Source of the DNA: Rhizobium metallidurans
GTDB taxonomy: Bacteria; Pseudomonadota; Alphaproteobacteria; Rhizobiales; Rhizobiaceae
Assembly: GCF_014196505.1 (NCBI RefSeq)
Contig: NZ_JACIDW010000003.1
Location: 124,001-188,000 of the forward strand
DNA: 64,000 nucleotides
Direction of reading: 5' to 3'
This document shows, one piece after another, positions 57,568-64,000 of this stretch. The notes under the pieces were generated by a model that had not been told where the DNA came from, made no database searches, and was given only the letters and a program-made list of their open reading frames with translations. Both the position numbers and the translations under genes were made by a program. Position 1 is the first letter of the stretch. Every line of letters starts with the position of its first letter.

Positions 57568-58731
57568 ATGTGGCTCAGCAATTTCACGATCGTTCTGCCG
57601 GATGAGGTCGTGAACAACGGCTCGGTGCGCATCGAGGATGGCGTCATCGCCGAGATCCGCCCGGAGACGGTCGCCAATGCCGCCATCGATGGCGAGGGGC
57701 GCCTGCTGATGCCGGGGTTCGTCGATCTCCATGGCGACATGATCGAGCGCGAGGTCGCGCCGCGTCCCAATGCCATGATGCCGATCGGCTTCTCCATCCA
57801 CGAGCTCGACAAGAAGCTCGCCGCCCATGGCGTGACGACCGCCTATGCCGCCGTCTCCTTCGCCACCGAAAGCGTCTACGGCCATGTCCGCTCGCTGGAA
57901 ACCACCTGCGCCGTCATCGAGGGTGTCAGCCGCTTCAAGGACAATCTGCTGATCGATCACCGCGTTCACGCGCGCTACGAGATCACCAATGTCGGCGCCG
58001 CGCCCGCGCTCGAGAAGCTGCTGGACGCCGGCCATGTCGACATGGTCTCGCTGACCGATCACACGCCGGGGCAGGGCCAGTACAACAATATCCAGAGTTA
58101 CATCCTGAGCATGGCCGAGCGCCGCTCCATCTCCGAGGAGATGGCCGCCGAGATGGTCGCCAAACGTATCGCCATGCGCGACAACCCCGAGATCGAGACC
58201 ACGCTCCGCCGGATCGTCGACCTGTCGCTGCGGCACAAGCTGTCGCTTGCCTCGCATGACGATGACAGCGCCGAGAAGGTGGCTGAGATGCACGACATGG
58301 GTGTCACGATCAGCGAATTCCCGGTGACGCTGCCGGCCGCCGAGGAAGCGCGTCGCCGTGGGCTCTGGACGCTGATGGGCGCGCCGAACGCGCTGCGCGG
58401 CCAGTCCATGTCGGGCAATCTCAGCGCGCTTGATGCCGCCCGCGCCGGCGTCCTCTCCGTCATCGCCGCCGACTATCACCCGGCCGCCTTCGTTCCCGGC
58501 ATCTTCAAGATCGCCGAGGCCACGAACCTGCCGACCGCCGTCGCCATGGCAACCAGGAGCGCCGCCCGTTCCGCCGGCCTCGTCGACCGCGGAGAAATCG
58601 CCATAGGTCAGCGCGCCGACCTCGTTGTCGTGGAAGCCGGAGACATCCACCGCATCCGCGCCACCTTCCGCGGCGGCCGCTTCGTCTACAGCGACGGCAC
58701 GCTGCACCAGCCACGGGCGATCGCGGCGTAA
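57568..58731 (+). CDS. PhnM-like amidohydrolase, orphan
   Basis: Metal-dependent hydrolase of 387 residues of the PhnM family, which in C-P lyase pathways splits 5-triphospho-ribose 1-methylphosphonate to the monophosphate and PPi. Visible blocks are PGFVDLHGDMIEREVAPRPN, HGVTTAYAAVSF, SLTDHTPGQGQY, LASHDDDSAEKV and GAPNALRGQSMSGN. The first ATG lies in the ribosome site; AGGAG is eight bases before the second, used here. No other phn gene is nearby. It starts 76 bp after the NudK-like gene. A role in phosphonate use is not shown by context. Confidence 0.82.
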   Translation: MWLSNFTIVLPDEVVNNGSVRIEDGVIAEIRPETVANAAIDGEGRLLMPGFVDLHGDMIEREVAPRPNAMMPIGFSIHELDKKLAAHGVTTAYAAVSFATESVYGHVRSLETTCAVIEGVSRFKDNLLIDHRVHARYEITNVGAAPALEKLLDAGHVDMVSLTDHTPGQGQYNNIQSYILSMAERRSISEEMAAEMVAKRIAMRDNPEIETTLRRIVDLSLRHKLSLASHDDDSAEKVAEMHDMGVTISEFPVTLPAAEEARRRGLWTLMGAPNALRGQSMSGNLSALDAARAGVLSVIAADYHPAAFVPGIFKIAEATNLPTAVAMATRSAARSAGLVDRGEIAIGQRADLVVVEAGDIHRIRATFRGGRFVYSDGTLHQPRAIAA

Positions 58732-58745
58732 CGATCAGGATCAAC

Positions 58746-58853
58746 TCAGCGAAGCAGCGGAACACCCTGGTGGGCCGCTGCTTTGATCAGTTGCTTGTCC
58801 AGGGTGGCGAGCGGCAGACTCTGTCTAATTGCCAGCGCTAGGTAGGCCGCGTC
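58746..58853 (-). pseudogene. vapC remnant (C-terminal fragment of PIN-domain toxin)
   Basis: The frame from 58853 to the stop at 58746 reads DAAYLALAIRQSLPLATLDK, then QLIKAAAHQGVPLLR. This is the usual end of a VapC PIN domain, with Asp and a second acidic residue. Only 35 residues remain of the usual 125-140. The GAC codon of the fragment overlaps the TGA of the vapB gene, so some 90-100 codons of the front part are missing. A leftover ATGA at the vapB end gives only five codons before a stop in its own frame. The toxin cannot be made. Confidence 0.78.
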
Positions 58854-59088
58854 ATCGCCGGCCCGTCGCCTTCCACTCGGCAATTTCTTCTGCTGTAATG
58901 CTTGGCATGGTTTTCCGGAAGGCACGGACGGCCTCGATGGCCTGCCTGCGCTTTTCGTGATCCGCCGCGACAGGGGCCAACCTTGCCACTGGCAAACCAT
59001 CGCGCAGGATAACGACCTCCTCGCCGGCTTCGACCTTGGCAAGGAGTTCGGGAAGGCTTGCTTCATCGATATTGACGGTAACAGTCAT
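58852..59088 (-). CDS. vapB: VapB/Phd-type antitoxin, orphan
   Basis: Antitoxin of 78 residues. It has the Phd/YefM-type start MTVTVNIDEASLPELLAKVE, AGEEVVILRDGLPVARLAP and a charged C-terminus ending EEIAEWKATGRR that normally wraps the toxin. The ATG eight codons after the first in the frame begins the conserved region and is used here. Its partner vapC is truncated, so it stands without a working toxin. DNA binding through the N-terminal part could persist. It lies between phnM and purN. Confidence 0.85.
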   Translation of the reverse strand: MTVTVNIDEASLPELLAKVEAGEEVVILRDGLPVARLAPVAADHEKRRQAIEAVRAFRKTMPSITAEEIAEWKATGRR

Positions 59089-59159
59089 GGCGTTGCTCCG
59101 TGGGCCACGCACATGATGATCCGCATCATCTCGCCGGTCAATCTCCGGCCGGGCGCCAG

Positions 59160-59819
59160 TCAGGCGGAGATGACGGCACCCGTTGCCGTGGTGTCTGATG
59201 CATCGGCCGTTCTGACAACCTTGCCACCTTCCATCCGCACCTTGCCCTCGGCAAACAGCTTCAGTGCTTGCGGATAGATCTGATGCTCGACCGTCAGCAC
59301 GCGCGCCGCCAGCGTATCGGCGGTGTCGTCGGAGAGTACAGGCACGGCCGCCTGGCCGATGACGGGGCCTTCATCCATGCCCTCGGTGACGAAATGTACT
59401 GTGCAGCCGGCGATCCGCATGCCGGCGTCGATGGCGCGCTGGTGGGTGTGCAGGCCGGGAAATAGCGGCAGCAGGGAAGGGTGGATGTTGATCATCTTCC
59501 CCTCGTAGCGCTGGATGAACGTGCCGCTCAGCAGGCGCATATAGCCCGCCAGGCAGAGAATATCAGGCGAGAGCGCGTCCAGCGCCGCGAAAATCGCCTC
59601 CTCATGCGCTTCCTTGCTGGCGTAGTCCTTGCGCGCGAAGGCATAGGTCGCGATGCCCTCGGCGGCCGCCTTGGCAAGCCCGCCCGCATCCGGCTTGTCG
59701 GAGATCACGCCGACGATCTCGGCCGGGAAATCCTGGGCCTTGGCAGCCGCAACCAGCGCCATCATGTTGGAGCCGCCGCCTGAGATGAAGACGACGACGC
59801 GTTTGCGCAAAGACGTCAT
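59160..59819 (-). CDS. purN: Phosphoribosylglycinamide formyltransferase (PurN)
   Basis: Transfers formyl from 10-formyl-THF to GAR in purine synthesis. The 219-residue protein has the N-terminal [15 protein letters not shown] phosphate loop, SDKPDAGGL, catalytic [13 protein letters not shown] with Asn and His, and the late [13 protein letters not shown] with catalytic Asp. The ATG overlaps the purM stop as ATGA. The C-terminal tail ends [11 protein letters not shown]. Confidence 0.96.
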   Translation of the reverse strand: MTSLRKRVVVFISGGGSNMMALVAAAKAQDFPAEIVGVISDKPDAGGLAKAAAEGIATYAFARKDYASKEAHEEAIFAALDALSPDILCLAGYMRLLSGTFIQRYEGKMINIHPSLLPLFPGLHTHQRAIDAGMRIAGCTVHFVTEGMDEGPVIGQAAVPVLSDDTADTLAARVLTVEHQIYPQALKLFAEGKVRMEGGKVVRTADASDTTATGAVISA

Positions 59820-60889
59820 ATGGCGAGCGTGCCCTTGTAGAGCGTGCCGTGAGCGCCCTCGGCGCGCGCGATCATCCGGCCGAGCCGCACGACGCTTTCG
59901 CCCTGCGCTTCCAGCGCTGAGATGATCGTGTCGGCGTTCTCGGCGGAAACGACGGCGATCATGCCGATGCCGCAGTTGAAGGTGCGCAGCATCTCGTTCG
60001 CCTCGACGCCGCCGGTCTTCGCCAGCCAGGAGAACACCGCCGGAACCTTGACGGCCGCAAGATCGATTTCGGCTGCCAGGTGCTTGGGCAGCACACGCGG
60101 AATATTCTCGGGGAAGCCACCGCCGGTGATGTGCGCCAGCGCCTTGATCGCCCCGGTCTCGCGGATGACGCTGAGCAACGGCTTCACATAGATGCGGGTC
60201 GGGGTCAGCAGCGCTTCGCCGAGCGTCTTGCCATCTGCGAAGGGGGCCGGCGCATCCCAGGCGAGGCCGGAAATGCCGACGATCTTGCGCACCAGCGAGA
60301 AGCCGTTGGAGTGCACGCCCGAGGAAGCGAGGCCGAGGATGAAGTCGCCTTCGCCGATATCGCCGGAAGGCAGCAGCTTGCCGCGTTCGGCCGCACCCAC
60401 GGCAAAGCCGGCCAGATCGTAATCGCCGGAGGAGTACATGCCCGGCATCTCGGCGGTCTCGCCGCCGATCAGCGCGCAGCCTGCGTCGCGGCAGCCTGCG
60501 GCAATGCCTTCGACGATCGCCGCACCCTGGTCCGGATCGAGCTTGCCGGTCGCGAAGTAGTCGAGGAAGAACAGCGGCTCGGCGCCCTGGACCACGAGGT
60601 CGTTGACGCACATCGCAACGAGGTCGATGCCGACGGTGTCGTGATAATCGGCATCGATCGCGATCTTCAGCTTGGTGCCGACGCCGTCATTGGCGGCGAC
60701 CAGAACCGGATCGGTGAAGCCGGCGGCCTTGAGGTCGAACAGGCCGCCGAAACCGCCGATTTCGCCATCCGCGCCGGGGCGGCGGGTCGAGCGTACGGCG
60801 GGCTTGATCTTTTCGACGAGAAGGTTGCCAGCGTCGATATCCACGCCTGCATCGCTATAGGTGAGACCGTTTTTTCCGGACTGGCTCAT
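59816..60889 (-). CDS. purM: Phosphoribosylformylglycinamidine cyclo-ligase
   Basis: Forms AIR from FGAM with ATP. The 357-residue protein starts [20 protein letters not shown] and has [24 protein letters not shown] and [13 protein letters not shown], all PurM signatures. GGAGAG precedes this ATG; a longer 84-codon frame has no support. First gene of the purM-purN pair; divergent from the AI-2E transporter gene. Confidence 0.96.
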   Translation of the reverse strand: MSQSGKNGLTYSDAGVDIDAGNLLVEKIKPAVRSTRRPGADGEIGGFGGLFDLKAAGFTDPVLVAANDGVGTKLKIAIDADYHDTVGIDLVAMCVNDLVVQGAEPLFFLDYFATGKLDPDQGAAIVEGIAAGCRDAGCALIGGETAEMPGMYSSGDYDLAGFAVGAAERGKLLPSGDIGEGDFILGLASSGVHSNGFSLVRKIVGISGLAWDAPAPFADGKTLGEALLTPTRIYVKPLLSVIRETGAIKALAHITGGGFPENIPRVLPKHLAAEIDLAAVKVPAVFSWLAKTGGVEANEMLRTFNCGIGMIAVVSAENADTIISALEAQGESVVRLGRMIARAEGAHGTLYKGTLAI

Positions 60890-61134
60890 ACTGCTCTCCG
60901 ATGGCTGTCGTCGGGCGGGAAATATCCCCGCGTCACATGCGGGTCGCAATTGCATGACAGGGGCCTTTATGCAAGGCATTGCGTGGCAAAAGCCCCAATT
61001 TCCCGCTCTTTCGACCACGGCAATCGGGAAATTGGACGCCGGGGTTGACCATTCTCGCGGCTGCATCCTATGTGGCTCGCGGGCCGTATCGCTGCGATGC
61101 GGCATATACCGACGTTCGATCAGCGGAGAACATG

Positions 61135-62256
61135 ATGCCACAGCAGGTTAGCGGCGCCAGTCTGAAGCGCCAGGTCATCTTCTGGCTGATCGTGCTCGCT
61201 TTCTTCATTGCCTTCCTGCTGGTGTTCAGTTCCATCCTGCTGCCGTTCCTGGCCGGCATGGCGATCGCCTATTTTCTCGACCCCGTTGCCGACCGGCTGG
61301 AAAAGCTCGGCCTCAGCCGCCTGATGGCGACCATTGTCATCCTGATCGCCTTCGTCATCCTCATCGTGCTGGCGCTGATGATCCTGATCCCGATCCTCGC
61401 CAGCCAGTTCGCCGATTTCGCCGGCCGGCTGCCGGGATATATCGACCAGCTGCAGGCCTTCATCGCCAAGCAGCAGAACTCGATGCTGCCGGATTGGATC
61501 AAGAACCAGCTCGGCACCATCAAGAACAATTTTTCGGAAATCCTGTCGCAGGGCTTCGGCCTGCTCACCGGGCTGTTCAGCCAGGTCTGGAGCTCCGGCC
61601 TGGCCGTCGTCAACGTGATCTCGCTGATGATCGTGACACCCGTGGTCGCTTTCTACATGCTGCTCGACTGGGATCGCATGGTCGACAACATCGACAAGTA
61701 TGTGCCTCGCGATTACGTCGCAAACGTCCACCAGATCATGCGCGAGATCGATCAGGCGATCGCCGGCTTCATTCGCGGGCAGGGCTCGCTCTGCCTCATC
61801 CTCGGTATCTGGTACGCGGTCGGCCTGTCGCTCGTCGGGCTGAATTTCGGCCTGCTCATCGGCCTCTTCGCCGGCATGATCAGCTTCATCCCCTATGTCG
61901 GCTCCACGGTCGGATTGATTGCCGCCCTCGGCGTGGCGCTCGTCCAGTTCTGGCCGGATTACCTCTGGGTCGGCGCGGTGCTCGTCGTCTTCTTCAGCGG
62001 GCAGTTCATGGAAGGCAATATCCTGCAGCCGAAGCTCGTCGGCCATAGCGTCGGTCTGCATCCGGTCTGGCTGATGTTCGCGCTGTTCGCCTTCGGCGCG
62101 CTGTTCGGCTTCGTCGGCCTTCTGGTCGCGGTGCCGGCCGCCGCCGCCGTCGGCGTTCTTGTCCGTTTCGCGCTTTCGCGCTACCTTGACAGCGACCTGT
62201 ATGCGGGCGAGGCGAAGGCGGCCCCGGTACGGAAGACAAAAGCTGGCCCGAAATGA
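61135..62256 (+). CDS. AI-2E family transporter
   Basis: Membrane protein of 373 residues of the AI-2E/PerM family. It shows two N-terminal helices ([21 protein letters not shown]), a middle soluble part with [16 protein letters not shown] segment, and later helices with [19 protein letters not shown] and [18 protein letters not shown]. Some members act as Na+/H+ antiporters or export AI-2; no substrate is settled here. GGAG six bases before the second of two adjacent ATGs decides the start. The stop overlaps hdaA by four bases. Confidence 0.88.
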   Translation: MPQQVSGASLKRQVIFWLIVLAFFIAFLLVFSSILLPFLAGMAIAYFLDPVADRLEKLGLSRLMATIVILIAFVILIVLALMILIPILASQFADFAGRLPGYIDQLQAFIAKQQNSMLPDWIKNQLGTIKNNFSEILSQGFGLLTGLFSQVWSSGLAVVNVISLMIVTPVVAFYMLLDWDRMVDNIDKYVPRDYVANVHQIMREIDQAIAGFIRGQGSLCLILGIWYAVGLSLVGLNFGLLIGLFAGMISFIPYVGSTVGLIAALGVALVQFWPDYLWVGAVLVVFFSGQFMEGNILQPKLVGHSVGLHPVWLMFALFAFGALFGFVGLLVAVPAAAAVGVLVRFALSRYLDSDLYAGEAKAAPVRKTKAGPK

Positions 62257-62966
62257 CTGACGTGAAAAACGCTGACTCAAGGCGCAAGCCCGTGGAGCAG
62301 CTACCCCTGGCCTTTTCTCATGACGCCGCGACCGGTCGTGACGATCTCCTGATCTCCGAGCGGCTGGCGGCGGCTGTCGAGATCGTCGATGCCTGGCCGA
62401 ACTGGCCGTCGCCTGTCGTCATCCTTGCCGGCCCGGTCGGGTCGGGCAAGTCGCATCTCGCCAATATCTGGAAGGATCACAGCGGCGCCAGGCTCATCCA
62501 TCCGAAGGCCGGCGTCAACGCGGCGGTCGATGCGGCGAGCGGCCCGGTTCTCTTCGAGGACGTCGATCGCGTGGGCTTCGACGACACCGAGCTGTTCCAC
62601 GTCATCAACAGCGTGCGCGAAAACGGCCATAGCCTGTTGATGACGAGCCGCCTCTGGCCGATGTCCTGGCCGGTGCAACTGGCCGACCTGCGTTCCCGCC
62701 TGAAGGCGGCGACGGTCGTCGAGATCGGCGAGCCGGACGAGGAACTGTTGTCGCAAGTCATCGTCAAGCTCTTCGCCGATCGTCAGCTTTATATAGATGA
62801 CAAACTGGTGCTCTATATTGTCGTGAGGATGGAGCGGTCGCTGAACGCCGCGCAGACGATCGTCGAGCGACTGGACCGGCTGGCGCTTTCAAGAGGCACC
62901 AAAATCACGCGCGCGCTTGCCGCTGAAGTGTTGAATGAATTGGGCAATTCCGATCCGGCTGATTGA
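62253..62966 (+). CDS. hdaA: HdaA-type DnaA regulator
   Basis: Regulator of DnaA activity in alphaproteobacteria, 237 residues. It has a beta-clamp binding motif QLPLAF at about 16-21, an AAA+ Walker A AGPVGSGKSHLANIW, a Walker B-like VLFEDVDRVGF, and a DnaA-like sensor part. A DNA-binding domain IV is absent, in contrast to DnaA. It is coupled to the AI-2E transporter gene by ATGA. ppk starts 66 bp downstream, an order found in related genomes as I recall. Confidence 0.9.
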   Translation: MTDVKNADSRRKPVEQLPLAFSHDAATGRDDLLISERLAAAVEIVDAWPNWPSPVVILAGPVGSGKSHLANIWKDHSGARLIHPKAGVNAAVDAASGPVLFEDVDRVGFDDTELFHVINSVRENGHSLLMTSRLWPMSWPVQLADLRSRLKAATVVEIGEPDEELLSQVIVKLFADRQLYIDDKLVLYIVVRMERSLNAAQTIVERLDRLALSRGTKITRALAAEVLNELGNSDPAD

Positions 62967-63032
62967 CTGTCACAGTTCCGTCGTGAAACTGATATATTCG
63001 GCTTGGCGCAATCATGAGGGGGCAATCGAACG

Positions 63033-64000
63033 ATGGACAGTGCAGTCGCGGGAAACCAGGAGACCGCTCCTGAAACCAAGGCGAACGTTCCTTCGCTTGA
63101 AGAACTGCTCTCCAGCCCCGAGCGCTTCATAAACCGGGAATTCTCCTGGCTGCAGTTCAATCGCCGCGTTCTCGAGGAAACGCTGAACACCGAGCATCCG
63201 CTGCTCGAGCGCGTTCGCTTCCTGTCGATCTCGGCCGCCAACCTCGATGAATTCTTCATGGTGCGCGTTGCCGGCCTTGAAGGACAGGTGCGTCAGAACA
63301 TCGTCGTGCGCACGCCCGACGGCAAGACGCCGGCCGAGCAGCTCGAATCCATCCTGCAGGAAATCGACAATCTGCAGATGGAGCAGCAGGCCTCGCTGGC
63401 CGTGCTGCAGCAGTATCTCGCCAAGGAAGACATCCTGATCGTTCGCCCGGGCGCGCTCAGCGAAACCGATCGCAACTGGCTCGCCACCGAATTCGAGCAG
63501 GCGATCTTCCCGGTGCTGACGCCGCTCTCCATCGACCCGGCCCATCCGTTCCCCTTCATTCCCAATCTCGGCTTCTCGATCGGCCTGCAGTTGGTCAGCA
63601 AGAACGGCCGCGAACCGATGACGGCGCTGCTGCGCCTGCCGCCGGCGCTCGACCGTTTCGTGCGCCTGCCGGATGACGGCAACACGATCCGCTACATCAC
63701 GCTCGAGGATGTCGCCAATATCTTCATCTACCGGCTCTACCCGGGCTATGAGGTGCAGGGTTCCGGTACGTTCCGCATCATCCGCGACAGCGATATCGAA
63801 GTCGAGGAAGAAGCCGAAGATCTCGTCCGCTTCTTCGAGACAGCGCTGAAGCGCCGTCGTCGCGGTTCGGTGATCCGCCTCGAAACCGATTCCGAAATGC
63901 CGGCCTCGCTGCGCCAGTTCGTGGTCCAGGCGACCAACGTACCCGACAACCGCGTCGCCGTGCTGCCGGGTCTTCTGGCGCTGAACACGCTGTCCGAGAT
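63033..64000 (+). CDS. ppk1: Polyphosphate kinase 1 (partial, C-terminus beyond window)
   Basis: Makes polyphosphate from ATP. The N-terminal part is seen: FINREFSWLQFNRRVLEE, ANLDEFFMVRVAGL, LTPLSIDPAHPFPFIPNLGFS. The catalytic His and the rest of the protein are outside; the frame is open to base 64000 (about 322 codons). GAGGGGG stands about ten bases before the ATG. A nearby ATG at 63014 is out of frame. Confidence 0.94.
   Translation, partial: MDSAVAGNQETAPETKANVPSLEELLSSPERFINREFSWLQFNRRVLEETLNTEHPLLERVRFLSISAANLDEFFMVRVAGLEGQVRQNIVVRTPDGKTPAEQLESILQEIDNLQMEQQASLAVLQQYLAKEDILIVRPGALSETDRNWLATEFEQAIFPVLTPLSIDPAHPFPFIPNLGFSIGLQLVSKNGREPMTALLRLPPALDRFVRLPDDGNTIRYITLEDVANIFIYRLYPGYEVQGSGTFRIIRDSDIEVEEEAEDLVRFFETALKRRRRGSVIRLETDSEMPASLRQFVVQATNVPDNRVAVLPGLLALNTLSE

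Noticed and set aside
58746..59066. A complete small protein read through the vapB region into the vapC tail
   Set aside because: The front part is vapB read in another frame (basic, low-complexity); only the last 35 residues resemble a PIN domain, so I call a remnant.

Overview
The window is chromosomal DNA of an alphaproteobacterium, most likely Rhizobiaceae (Rhizobium, Neorhizobium or Agrobacterium type). The grounds are high GC content, frequent ATGA start/stop overlaps, the block order rpsF-rpsR-DUF2232-rplI / dnaB-alr-radA-cvpA-purF-SDR-cysS, the lptF-lptG-lptD-surA-pdxA-rsmA operon, fabD-fabG-acpP-fabF-mltG-yicC-gmk, an HdaA-type replication regulator, an Omp25/31-type porin, and three RIME/ABC-like palindromic intergenic repeats. 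Genus and species cannot be fixed from this sequence. I saw no tRNA, rRNA, CRISPR array, insertion sequence or prophage gene.

Layout. 0-5.3 kb: partial citramalate synthase, then a tightly coupled minus-strand operon (DUF559 protein, two tandem GFA proteins, proline iminopeptidase), a repeat, and cysS. 5.6-13.6 kb: minus-strand housekeeping block SDR, purF, cvpA, radA, alr, dnaB, with a ParDE-like toxin-antitoxin pair between alr and radA. 13.9-17.2 kb: a plus-strand MarR / MFS / HlyD efflux cassette lying between dnaB and the ribosomal cluster rplI-DUF2232-rpsR-rpsF (17.2-19.7 kb). 20-21 kb: an aldo/keto reductase. 21.3-27.8 kb: fatty-acid synthesis and cell-wall genes fabD-fabG-acpP-fabF-mltG, then yicC-gmk. 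27.9-36.4 kb: minus-strand envelope operon lptF-lptG-lptD-surA-like-pdxA-rsmA with an upstream PAP2 phosphatase.

36.5-45.4 kb: pepA-holC, GrpB-family protein, a galactose/arabinose dehydrogenase-like enzyme, a lipoprotein polysaccharide deacetylase, an ABC-F protein, a degenerate GGDEF protein, a DinB-family protein and ndk. 45.5-47.5 kb: a lipoprotein/CGNR-regulator pair divergent from an orphan LivH-type permease across a 58-64 bp gap that holds a 30-bp near-perfect palindrome. 47.5-51.9 kb: moaE, a repeat, moaD-pgsA, uvrC and an SDR, all on the minus strand. 52-64 kb: porin, GST, rlmJ, then the plus-strand run molybdopterin oxidoreductase-nudK-like-phnM-like, a vapB antitoxin beside a truncated vapC remnant, purM-purN, and a plus-strand AI-2E transporter-hdaA-ppk series that runs off the end.

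Most of the window is ordinary core genome. The parts most worth a second look are the CGNR / palindrome / permease module, the PAP2 phosphatase with an SGE motif beside the LPS-export genes, the vapC remnant joined directly behind vapB, the 62-bp overlap in the ParDE-like pair, and the DUF559-GFA-GFA-peptidase operon. I did not find a clear large undescribed system.
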